Shown piece by piece: positions 11,145 through 19,219 of a DNA stretch of 64,000 nt. Position numbers and translations under genes: made by a program. The notes under the pieces were generated by a model, which saw only the letters and a list, made by a program, of their open reading frames with translations, had not been told where the DNA came from and did not search any database. How positions within the stretch are numbered: position 1 is the stretch's first letter; every line of letters starts with the position of its first letter. Origin of the DNA: Thermosphaera aggregans (GTDB lineage Archaea > Thermoproteota > Thermoprotei_A > Sulfolobales > Desulfurococcaceae); NCBI RefSeq assembly GCF_014962245.1, contig NZ_CP063144.1, forward strand, positions 920,582-984,581. The letters run 5' to 3'.

Positions 11145-12503
11145 CTATGTTGCCTTTTTAACTTTTAAAACACCGGTTTCAAGCATTTCGACAACAATCA
11201 CTTCAGTCTCCGGCGGTATAACCTCGTCAGACACTGCTCTCCAATACTCTCCCTCAACCTTGACAAAACCCGTCTCTCCGGGCCTCAACCAATCCACTGT
11301 TCTCCCTCTTTTTCCCGCAGGAGTGAACTCGACCGGCTTCTTCTTCCTCACCTTAACCACCTTGTAAATCATAACGGAAAAAACGCTTGCTAAAAACGCT
11401 GTTACCACTATAATAATTGTTCTCACGGTATTAATATATTCCGGGGAGGGGGAAACCCCTGTGGGGATGTAGGCAGGGAGAAGGGCGAAACCGAAGGCTA
11501 GTAGGAGAATCCCGCTTATACCCACTATCCCGAACCCAGGTATCACGAACAGCTCGACAGCCAGGAGAACCGCCCCCAGTATGATGAGAAATATTGATAT
11601 GAAGTTAGCGCTCACTCCAACGGAGACCAGTCCGAGTAAGAGGAAGAGGAGTGTGATAGGTAGAACAGCAAGCTTCCCTGAGACAAGCGCGAAAATTGTT
11701 CCAAGCAAGCCTATTGTTACGAAAACGTTTGCCACGTATGAGTTCATGAGGAGTGAAATCAGCCGCGACCTTACACTGCACGAGTATTCTTCAATCATAT
11801 ACGGCTTCACATCTATCACGTATTCAACACCGTTAACCACCACGGTGCGGCCGTTTACCTTTTCAAGCAATTCCTCAAGGCTTGACACCTCGTAGTCGGC
11901 TACGTTGTTTAGAAGCGCCTCTGTTGAATTGAGGACGAGGGCCTGCTTAATGAAGAGTTCTACGGCTGTAACGTTTCTTCCTGCGCGGGAAGAGTATGCC
12001 TCAGCCCTCTTTATAATAGGGTTCAACACTTTTGACTCGTTAATATATACTATCTCACCTGTGACAGGGTTAACGGTGATTGGTTGCATAGCCCCTATTA
12101 TAGAGTATTTTTGAACAGCCAGAATGTCTGCTGGCAGTATTATCAATGTACCAGCGCTCAAAGCCTTGTTACGGTGAACATAAGCGATGGTTGGAACCTT
12201 GGAGTTTAAAGCAGCATCCCCTATCTCGAAACCCGCGTCAAGATAGCCCCCGTAAGAGTCAACTCTGTAGATGAAAACCACACCTTTACTCTCCGCATAT
12301 CTAAGAGCGTCGATAAAGCATTCCTTGACTCCATCGTCAATAGTGTCCCATGGTGCCTCAATAGTGAACATCACGGCTGAGGTAATTCTCTCGCTAGAAG
12401 CAGTTTTCAGCGTGAAACCAACCGCTATGATTGTGAATGCGAGAATGAATATGTAGATCGTAAAAAACAGTTGAAGCCTACTCCTCTTCAAGGATGTCTT
12501 CAT
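11145..12503 (-). CDS. NfeD-family membrane serine protease (stomatin-operon partner)
   Basis: 452 residues: an N-terminal signal/anchor helix (about 11-33), a ClpP-like protease domain, several membrane helices (about 250-370) and a C-terminal OB-fold NfeD domain (about 395-452). By comparison with the characterised Pyrococcus protein 1510, S116 in ALSAGT and K165 in NPIIKRAEAYSSRAGRN are the catalytic dyad. It overlaps the stomatin-like gene by four bases (ATGA), the classic archaeal stomatin/NfeD operon. The known relative cleaves the hydrophobic tail of stomatin; a membrane quality-control role is inferred. Confidence 0.9.
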   Translation of the reverse strand: MKTSLKRSRLQLFFTIYIFILAFTIIAVGFTLKTASSERITSAVMFTIEAPWDTIDDGVKECFIDALRYAESKGVVFIYRVDSYGGYLDAGFEIGDAALNSKVPTIAYVHRNKALSAGTLIILPADILAVQKYSIIGAMQPITVNPVTGEIVYINESKVLNPIIKRAEAYSSRAGRNVTAVELFIKQALVLNSTEALLNNVADYEVSSLEELLEKVNGRTVVVNGVEYVIDVKPYMIEEYSCSVRSRLISLLMNSYVANVFVTIGLLGTIFALVSGKLAVLPITLLFLLLGLVSVGVSANFISIFLIILGAVLLAVELFVIPGFGIVGISGILLLAFGFALLPAYIPTGVSPSPEYINTVRTIIIVVTAFLASVFSVMIYKVVKVRKKKPVEFTPAGKRGRTVDWLRPGETGFVKVEGEYWRAVSDEVIPPETEVIVVEMLETGVLKVKKAT

Positions 12504-13294
12504 CCTCCCTGCTTCTTCTCGAACTCTTTAATCGCCTTATAAGAAGCGATCGACACCCCTGTTGACGACGCCCCGGTCTCCGTAACCACTACCAGCGCCT
12601 TCTCCCTCGCAACCTCTATCAACGTCTGAAGCTCTCTAAGCCTTAGAGCGGTTGGATGCTCCTCGTAGACTCTCGCAGCCTCGCCGAGGATTTGAGACGC
12701 CTGCCTCTCGCCCTCAGCCTCTATAATTCTTGCTCTTCTCCACCTCTCTGCCTCAGCCTGCTTTGCCATCGCCCTCATTAACTCCTCGGGGAGCTCGACC
12801 GACTTGATCGTAACGGCCGAGATCTTGATACCCCAGGGCATTGTCATCTCGTCCAGGATGCCTGAAATCTTCTTGTTCAGTTCTTCCCTCCTGGATAAGA
12901 GATCATCCAGTTCAGCCTGCCCCAGCACGTCCCTCAGCACGGTTTGACCGAGCAGGCTCACGCTGTAATGGAAATTAGCCACCTTGGTTATCGCTGCGAC
13001 AGGGTCTATCACTCTGTAGTAGATGACAGCGTCAACCTTCACGCTGACGTTATCCCTGGTGATTATCTCCTGCTTTGGAACGTCAACCGAGACCAGTCTT
13101 AAATCCACTTTCGCCAAATTATCGAAGAACGGGATGATGACTATTATTCCAGGGCCCTTGGCGCCCAAAAGCCTTCCAAGCCTGAAAACAACAGCTCTCT
13201 CATACTCTCTTATAATCTTAATGCTGGCTGAAAGTAGTGGAATCCCGATGAATAATACTATCGCTAGAATTATAAGTAGTGTGAATGGATCCAT
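12500..13294 (-). CDS. SPFH/band-7 stomatin-like membrane protein
   Basis: 264 residues with one N-terminal membrane helix (about 5-25), the SPFH/prohibitin domain (REYERAVVFRLGRL then PGIIVIIPFFDNLAKVDLR), and a charged C-terminal helix (AKQAEAERWRRARIIEAEGE) of the kind that drives oligomerisation. Predicted to form membrane-associated rings and to be the substrate or scaffold of the NfeD protease encoded next. Confidence 0.93.
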   Translation of the reverse strand: MDPFTLLIILAIVLFIGIPLLSASIKIIREYERAVVFRLGRLLGAKGPGIIVIIPFFDNLAKVDLRLVSVDVPKQEIITRDNVSVKVDAVIYYRVIDPVAAITKVANFHYSVSLLGQTVLRDVLGQAELDDLLSRREELNKKISGILDEMTMPWGIKISAVTIKSVELPEELMRAMAKQAEAERWRRARIIEAEGERQASQILGEAARVYEEHPTALRLRELQTLIEVAREKALVVVTETGASSTGVSIASYKAIKEFEKKQGG

Positions 13295-13372
13295 TTTTCC
13301 ACCATTTTATATAATTGGAATAAATCTTTTTAATAATATGCTTTTAAAAATAATAATTGCTGGAGATGTATA
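13295..13372. promoter_or_regulatory. Divergent promoter region, stomatin / ferredoxin-AOR operons
   Basis: A 78-base AT-rich spacer. On the plus strand TTTTAAAAATAA lies about 26 bases before the ATG at 13373, so the message would be nearly leaderless, though GGAG also precedes the ATG by about ten bases. On the minus strand TTATATAAAA lies about 20-30 bases before the stomatin ATG. Motifs are seen; promoter activity is inferred. Confidence 0.45.
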
Positions 13373-13873
13373 ATGCCTATCTGGATTTTAAGGGACTTCT
13401 CCAAATGCTCCTCCTGCAAGCTTTGCGAAATAGTGTGTTCTTTAAAGCATGAGAACATGGTTTGGCCTGAAGCCGCGCGGATAAGGATTTACGAGATAAT
13501 TCCGGGGCTGCCCGTCATCTCCTTATGTGTTCAATGCGACGACTACCCCTGTGTCTCCTCATGCCCGTTCCAAGCGTTAAGCGTGGGCGAGCACGGGGAA
13601 GTCCTGGTTGACAAGGAGAAGTGCACCATGTGCGGAGCATGCGTCACGGCATGTCCTGGAAACATACCAAGGATTCTCCCGGGCAAACAAGGGGTAATCA
13701 TATGCAACCTGTGCAACGGGGAGCCGGAGTGTGTGAAAGTATGTAGTGAAATGGGTTATCACGCTCTACAACTGGTTAGCAAGCCTGAAGGAGGAGTTGT
13801 TAAAAACTACTTGGTAAAGCCTGAGGAAGCCTCGACGAAGCTACTGGTTAAGATGATGGGTGAGGCTGAGTGA
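13373..13873 (+). CDS. Polyferredoxin subunit with four [4Fe-4S] sites, WOR5-S type
   Basis: 166 residues with sixteen cysteines in four groups: 12/15/18/22, 52/55/60/64, 84/87/90/94 and 111/114/120/124, the arrangement of the DMSO-reductase electron-transfer subunit family (16 cysteines, four cubane clusters). No signal peptide, so cytoplasmic. The stop overlaps the GTG start of the following aldehyde ferredoxin oxidoreductase-family gene (GTGA), as in the small/large subunit pair of Pyrococcus WOR5, so it probably passes electrons from the tungsten subunit to ferredoxin or another carrier. Confidence 0.85.
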   Translation: MPIWILRDFSKCSSCKLCEIVCSLKHENMVWPEAARIRIYEIIPGLPVISLCVQCDDYPCVSSCPFQALSVGEHGEVLVDKEKCTMCGACVTACPGNIPRILPGKQGVIICNLCNGEPECVKVCSEMGYHALQLVSKPEGGVVKNYLVKPEEASTKLLVKMMGEAE

Positions 13874-15702
13874 AGGGTTTCTGGGGCAGGCTGTTAGAGG
13901 TTGACTTAGCTACCGGGGCTGCACACGTTCTCGAGATACCTGAGAAAGCATACAGGATGTTTCTCGGCGGGAGAGGGCTTGCAACCTACCTGCTAGCCAA
14001 GAAGTACGGGGAGAAGTGGAGACTGCTAGACCCGTTATCCCCTGAGAACCCGCTCATGCTGTTAACCGGGCCGCTGACTGGATACTACCCGGGCGTCAAG
14101 CTCAGCGTCACGGGGAAGTCGCCGCAGTCTAACAGCGTGGTGGGGAGCGTGGTTTCAAGCGAGGTCGCCGTTGAGCTTAAAGCTTCAGGGTTCGACGGTC
14201 TTGTCTTAAAGGGTGGCTGTGAAAAACCCTGCTACATTTACGTTGAAAACGGAAGAGTCCACTTGCGAGATGCCTCTGACATATGGGGTCTTGGAGGCTT
14301 GAAACTCATCAAGAAATTCCACAGTCTTTTGAAGGAGGACGTTAACGGAGAACCCGGTACACCCTTCGTCTACATAGGCCCGGCAGGGGAGAACAGGGTT
14401 AGGACAGCAGCTGTTATGTCGAAGCTGGCGCATGCAGCTGGTTACGGAGGCTACGGTGCAGTGATGGGCGTTAAGAAGGTGAAGGCTATAGCGGTTAAGG
14501 GGTACGGTAGCCTCCCTTCGATATACGATCCCGAATCCTTGAGCAGCCTTTTCAGGAGCACGCTTAGAAACGTTAGGGAGAGGATGAAAAGGTTCAGGCA
14601 GTGGGGCACTACTGAGGGAACATGGTACACTGGTTACTACTTGAGCAGCATGCCGGTGAGGAATTGGCAGGAGGAATGGCATGATGTGAAAAACTTCTCC
14701 CACGTTGGGTTTGAGCTGGAGACGTGGGTGAAGAATCCGTGGGCTGATTGGGGATGCCCAGTAGCATGCATGAAGCTGAGCCTTGTGAAACGTGAAGGAG
14801 AAGTATACGTTACTGATAACCCGGATTATGAAATGGCTGCTTACCTAGGCAGCAACCTCGGTGTTTTCAACCCTAAGGAGACTGTCCTACTCTCGAGCCT
14901 GGCTGACGAGCTAGGGCTCTGCGGGATTCAAACAGGCAACGTCATGGGATTTGCTATTGAGCTTTACGAAAAAGGGGTTTTAACGAGGGATGAAGTAGGC
15001 TATGAGTTGAAATGGGGGGATGTGGAATGCTTAGCTAGATTGATGAGGGATATAGCCTATCGGAGAGGCATAGGGGAGGTGTTGGCTGAGGGTACATACA
15101 GGGCTGCCAGGATTCTCTCTGAGCAGAAGGGAGTGGACCTGACAAGGTACGCTGTGCAGGTTAAAGGCATTGCTGTAGGAGCACACGGCGTTAGAAGCAG
15201 GAGAGACTACCCCCAGCCAATCTCCTATGCTCTCTCAGCCCAGGGCGGCGACCACACCAGCGTGGCAGGATTCCCGGTTGACTCGACCGAGTCGGAGACC
15301 TGGTACGCTATTCTCGACAGCGGTGTTGTATGCATGTTCACAGTGCTTGACGACAAAGGACTCCTAGAATACTTGAACATCATAACAGGCTGGGGTTTAA
15401 ATCTCAACGAATTCTACAGCATAGGGAGAAGGATAATCACTCTGCAAAGACTGCTCCTATCGCTGGGAGGGCCTGACGCTGAGTGGGGTGTAAAAGACGA
15501 TGACAACCCGCCTCGGTTCTACGAACCCCTTCCAACAGGACCCTACAGAGGAAGCTCCATCGGAAGAGACGAGGTGGAGGAGTTGAAGAAGAAGTACTAT
15601 GCTGAAATAGGGTGGGATGAGAGAGGTATTCCTACAGAGGAAACTCTCAGAGCACTAGGTCTTGGAGAATTCGCGCCGCTATTGAACCAGGTTCGAGAGT
15701 AG
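13870..15702 (+). CDS. Aldehyde ferredoxin oxidoreductase family, WOR5-like large subunit
   Basis: 610 residues of the tungsten AOR family: N-terminal LEVDLATG and FLGGRGLATYLL (31-42), SPQSNSVVGS (84-93) and the C-terminal half. The cluster-binding region reads DWGCPVAC: C296 and C300 are present, but the first ligand position (family C-x2-C-x3-C) is D293; the fourth ligand is C488 in LDSGVVCMF. The upstream polyferredoxin overlaps its start, arguing for a heterodimer. The aldehyde substrate is not predictable. A downstream TTG-started small gene and a metal exporter follow closely. Confidence 0.88.
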   Translation: MKGFWGRLLEVDLATGAAHVLEIPEKAYRMFLGGRGLATYLLAKKYGEKWRLLDPLSPENPLMLLTGPLTGYYPGVKLSVTGKSPQSNSVVGSVVSSEVAVELKASGFDGLVLKGGCEKPCYIYVENGRVHLRDASDIWGLGGLKLIKKFHSLLKEDVNGEPGTPFVYIGPAGENRVRTAAVMSKLAHAAGYGGYGAVMGVKKVKAIAVKGYGSLPSIYDPESLSSLFRSTLRNVRERMKRFRQWGTTEGTWYTGYYLSSMPVRNWQEEWHDVKNFSHVGFELETWVKNPWADWGCPVACMKLSLVKREGEVYVTDNPDYEMAAYLGSNLGVFNPKETVLLSSLADELGLCGIQTGNVMGFAIELYEKGVLTRDEVGYELKWGDVECLARLMRDIAYRRGIGEVLAEGTYRAARILSEQKGVDLTRYAVQVKGIAVGAHGVRSRRDYPQPISYALSAQGGDHTSVAGFPVDSTESETWYAILDSGVVCMFTVLDDKGLLEYLNIITGWGLNLNEFYSIGRRIITLQRLLLSLGGPDAEWGVKDDDNPPRFYEPLPTGPYRGSSIGRDEVEELKKKYYAEIGWDERGIPTEETLRALGLGEFAPLLNQVRE

Positions 15703-15711
15703 GGTTCGGCT

Positions 15712-15942
15712 TTGCCGCAGATCTGCGTGAAGGCAACATGGATTGATGAAGGAACACTATGCTTTAACTACGAGGATTGCGTTAAGGTTGAGAAGATCTT
15801 AGCTGATTTCTTCAAAAACGTTGAAGCAAATGTTCCACGTGAATCCGTGGTTGCAAGGCTGGAGGAGAGACTGCTCTCCAGCGACGAGGTTTTATGCCAG
15901 GATTCAAGCATAAGGCTTAGCAGGGTTTTCAAAGGGGGATGA
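15712..15942 (+). CDS. Small unknown protein ending in Gly-Gly, downstream of the AOR gene
   Basis: 76 residues from a TTG nine bases after the AOR stop, with its own stop one base before the next ATG, so it sits inside a compact operon. The protein is acidic with three cysteines and ends in FKGG. A C-terminal Gly-Gly is the hallmark of ubiquitin-like sulfur carriers (MoaD/ThiS), and MoaD-like proteins take part in making the pterin cofactor used by AOR enzymes. The rest of the sequence is not clearly MoaD-like to my eye, so this link is only a suggestion; a non-homologous operon protein is equally possible. Confidence 0.6.
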   Translation: MPQICVKATWIDEGTLCFNYEDCVKVEKILADFFKNVEANVPRESVVARLEERLLSSDEVLCQDSSIRLSRVFKGG

Positions 15943-15943
15943 C

Positions 15944-16843
15944 ATGAGCCGAAGCGACCAGGCGAGGAGAAGGGCTGGGTATCTTGAAGCGGTTGCCTCA
16001 ATACTTTTAAACACTATTCTCTTCGCGCTCAAATACTACGCTGCACTGATCTCCAGCTCTGTAGCTTTAATGGCCGACGCGTTCCACACTTTATCAGATA
16101 GTTTAACATCAATAGTGGTCTTAATAGGGGTTGAACTAGGTTTTAAACCACCTGACAAGGAGCATCCTTTCGGCCATCAGAGAATTGAAACCATAGCAAC
16201 AATCGTGATCGCCACAATGCTCGGCATAGTGGGATACGAGTTTTTCAAGCAAAGCCTTGAAAAGCTTCTCAGCCGGGAATCACTGACGTTTTCAAGCATA
16301 GCACTCGGCGTTATGGCTTTATCAGCTGTTTCAAAAGAGTTGCTTGCAAGATGGGCTGAGCGATTAGGGGAAAAGCATGAAATAAGCAGTGTTAAAGCAG
16401 ACGCGTGGCATCACAGGAGCGACGCGATAGCATCTCTTTTAATAATTGCTGGTTTACTGCTAGGTGAAACCTACTGGTGGTTGGACGGGGTTCTCGGTTT
16501 AATAGTGTCCGGGCTTATCGTCTACTTAGCCTGGGGGCTTATCAAGACTGCTTCAAACCTATTAATAGGGCGAAGCCCCCTGCCTGTTGAAGAGGATGAG
16601 TTGATGAAGATAGTATCATCAGTAGCCCCCCAGGCGAGAGACCTCCACCACATACACATCCACGAGTACGGGGCTCATGTTGAGATAACCCTTCACCTTA
16701 GGCTTGACCCGAGGATCAGCCTAGAGGAAGCTCACAGAATAGCCACGCTAATTGAGGAAGCAGTTAAAAACAAGCTTGGATGGGAGGTAACGGTTCACCT
16801 AGAGCCGGATATGAGGATAGATTATGACCACTCAACCGATTAA
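15944..16843 (+). CDS. Cation diffusion facilitator (CDF) metal exporter
   Basis: 299 residues: about six membrane helices and a cytoplasmic C-terminal domain (about 205-299) with HHIHIHEYGAHVEI. The two intramembrane metal motifs are HTLSD (H48, D52) and HHRSD (H156, D160), giving the His-Asp-His-Asp site usual for zinc-type CDF proteins. Expels divalent metals in exchange for protons. It closes the AOR operon and is convergent, with a 12-base overlap, to the amylase gene. Confidence 0.92.
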   Translation: MSRSDQARRRAGYLEAVASILLNTILFALKYYAALISSSVALMADAFHTLSDSLTSIVVLIGVELGFKPPDKEHPFGHQRIETIATIVIATMLGIVGYEFFKQSLEKLLSRESLTFSSIALGVMALSAVSKELLARWAERLGEKHEISSVKADAWHHRSDAIASLLIIAGLLLGETYWWLDGVLGLIVSGLIVYLAWGLIKTASNLLIGRSPLPVEEDELMKIVSSVAPQARDLHHIHIHEYGAHVEITLHLRLDPRISLEEAHRIATLIEEAVKNKLGWEVTVHLEPDMRIDYDHSTD

Positions 16844-19162
16844 GCCGAGGGAGAGAGCATAATCATACCTCGCTAAAACCATGCCGGTCAAGCCCTCGAC
16901 AACCAACTCCCCCTCAACAATTCTTGCCTCACCAGGATACAGCACCACCCATTTACCCGTTGGAAGAGAGAATATTGTTGAATCCAGATTGTTGTTTGCA
17001 ACCACTAATACCTCGTTATCATACCCTCTGAAGAATGCTATCACCGGCCCGTTCGAGGCGTAAAGGGAAATAATGCTGGTTTTCAACGCCGGAATGTTTC
17101 TTTTAATCCACGACATTCTCAAATAGTAGTCGAAAACCTCGGGTATTATCTTATCCCACTGAATCGGATACCTGTGCTCATCATAATAGCTGGACGATCC
17201 CAGGATCCCCCTCTCATCCCCCTGGAAAATAACGGGCATGCCCGGAACCGTGAACTGGAGAGTGACGAGGAGCCTCAGCCTCCTTATAGACTCGTTTGTC
17301 GGTGTTGAGCCAAGCCTCCCTCCTCCAAGGTCTGTCAGAATCCTCGAGGTATCGTGCGACCCTATAATGTTGAAGCCCATTCCGGCGACACTTACGGGGA
17401 TTTGAGAATAGTAGCTGTAGAGCTCTCTAAACACCTGGTCGCCGCTCTTCCTCCCAGCCGCGTACTGTAGCAGGATGTCTCTCCCGAGCGCGTAGTTCAT
17501 TAAACTATCGAAGTGCCTGCCTTTAAGCCATTCAGGGCTTAGAGTCCAGATCTCGGCCACGATGTATGCGTCTGGATAACGTTGCTTGATGAGAATCCTT
17601 AACTCCCTGTAGAAATTATCAGCATCAAGCACGTCGAGGGGGACATCTATTCTCAACCCGTCGAAGCCGAATTCAAGCCAGTGAAGGGCTACGCTGAAAA
17701 GGTATTGCTTCACCTCTGGGTTTGAATGGTTGAGCTTAGGAAGGCTTCCAATACCCCACCAGCACTCATAAGCGCTTCCATCACCGAGCTTAAAAGGCCA
17801 CTTCTTAATGATGAACCAGTTCCAGTAGGGGCTCTGCGGACCATTCCTGTAGACATCCTGGAACGCCCAGAAGCCTATGCCGACATGGTTGGGGACGAAG
17901 TCGAAAATCACCTTAATACCGCGCCTGTGAGCCTCGTCTAGGAGAGCTCTCAAAACTGTTTCATTCCCGTACTTGGGATCAATGATGAAGTAATCGTAGG
18001 TATCGTAGCCGTGGACGCTGCCGGAGAGGAATATTGGGTTGAAGTAAATCATCTTAACGCCGAGGCTGTCCAAGTAGTCGAGTTTTGCTAGAACCCCTGC
18101 TAAATCCCCTCCGAAATACTGGTGGCAACAGTGAAGACTGGTGATTGGGTCGCTCCAGTTGGAGAACACTGGCTTCAACCCTCCCGCAAGCTCGTTAAGC
18201 CATAACTCGTCTGTTTCATTGCCTCGCAGATCGTTAGAGGGGTCGCCGTTGTAGAACCTGTCCGGGAAAATCTGATAGCCCACAGCTTCCCTAACCCATG
18301 ATACTTGTTTAAAAAACGATGTAGCATTGCCGTTGAAGTACTTGTTCACAGGGTCTTTAAATATTCTCAAACCATGGTCGCCGTAATCGATTATGAAGAA
18401 GTATTGCATGGTCTCACTGAAAGGCATCTCTCTATACCATACCACTGTGTAATCCGTCCACATCTGCTTCTTCATCCTATACTGCTGCTCCCCCGCGACC
18501 ACGTATACTGAGGCATCACCTATGTTAGACGTGAACAGTCTAGCCACCAGCATTTCATCCGCGAGCGAAAGGTACACCGGGTCGTCATCGATGTGGATGA
18601 AAAACCTGGTGTCTGTTGGGAACGAGACTTGTCTGACAGCGTTTTTCCCGCCGAAGCCGTCGTCGACGAAGCCCTGTGCCTCAGGATCCACTGGGAGCCC
18701 GTAGTGGCCGGTTGACATGTCTTTTACCCAAGCCCCGTTGATCAAGTACTTGTAAACTACTGTCCCAGGTGTTACGCAGAATAGAGCCATCCATGTCCCG
18801 TTGTCAAGCATTGACATGTCGTGAGGGGTCCAGCCTGTGAAGTCGCCGGCTACGGAGACGGTGGTAATGGTCTCATTAGGGAACGGGGTGAATCTAAAGT
18901 AGACCGGTGCTTTAGGAGGCTGGCATTTTAACTGCTCAATCACCAGTGAAACATACACGTCTTCGTAATGCTTCGCCTGAGTGGTAGTAGTCTCGGTGGC
19001 AGGGGTGGTTAACGTGGTAGTCGTTGTAAGCGTTGGAGTTGTGCCTGGAGCTTGTTCAAGGTTAAGAATGAGGAAGGATGCTAGGATTATTGCCGCGATC
19101 AAGACTAACCCTGCTAAAACAGCTGACACCCGCCTATTCATGTAGACCAGCTCTGTATACAT
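16832..19162 (-). CDS. Surface-anchored GH13 alpha-glucanase (amylase/neopullulanase type)
   Basis: 776 residues. An N-terminal helix (about 14-34) acts as signal or anchor, followed by a Thr-rich stalk (about 41-63), a CBM48/AMPK-type starch-binding domain (about 86-170, VSVAGDFTGW), a second beta domain (about 180-285) and the GH13 barrel. Conserved regions: DFVPNHV (421-427), GLRIDVP with nucleophile D506, VAEIW with acid/base E537, and GSHDTSR with D604. Acts outside the cell on starch, pullulan or cyclodextrins. ATG at 19162 sits about 28 bases from a TTTAATA box (leaderless start possible); an in-frame ATG at 19141 gives a more standard signal peptide. Confidence 0.93.
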   Translation of the reverse strand: MYTELVYMNRRVSAVLAGLVLIAAIILASFLILNLEQAPGTTPTLTTTTTLTTPATETTTTQAKHYEDVYVSLVIEQLKCQPPKAPVYFRFTPFPNETITTVSVAGDFTGWTPHDMSMLDNGTWMALFCVTPGTVVYKYLINGAWVKDMSTGHYGLPVDPEAQGFVDDGFGGKNAVRQVSFPTDTRFFIHIDDDPVYLSLADEMLVARLFTSNIGDASVYVVAGEQQYRMKKQMWTDYTVVWYREMPFSETMQYFFIIDYGDHGLRIFKDPVNKYFNGNATSFFKQVSWVREAVGYQIFPDRFYNGDPSNDLRGNETDELWLNELAGGLKPVFSNWSDPITSLHCCHQYFGGDLAGVLAKLDYLDSLGVKMIYFNPIFLSGSVHGYDTYDYFIIDPKYGNETVLRALLDEAHRRGIKVIFDFVPNHVGIGFWAFQDVYRNGPQSPYWNWFIIKKWPFKLGDGSAYECWWGIGSLPKLNHSNPEVKQYLFSVALHWLEFGFDGLRIDVPLDVLDADNFYRELRILIKQRYPDAYIVAEIWTLSPEWLKGRHFDSLMNYALGRDILLQYAAGRKSGDQVFRELYSYYSQIPVSVAGMGFNIIGSHDTSRILTDLGGGRLGSTPTNESIRRLRLLVTLQFTVPGMPVIFQGDERGILGSSSYYDEHRYPIQWDKIIPEVFDYYLRMSWIKRNIPALKTSIISLYASNGPVIAFFRGYDNEVLVVANNNLDSTIFSLPTGKWVVLYPGEARIVEGELVVEGLTGMVLARYDYALSLGLIG

Positions 19163-19219
19163 GTTTAAATTCTAACGATGGCTATTAAATACTGGATTTA
19201 ACTGGGGTTGAACTCTTCA

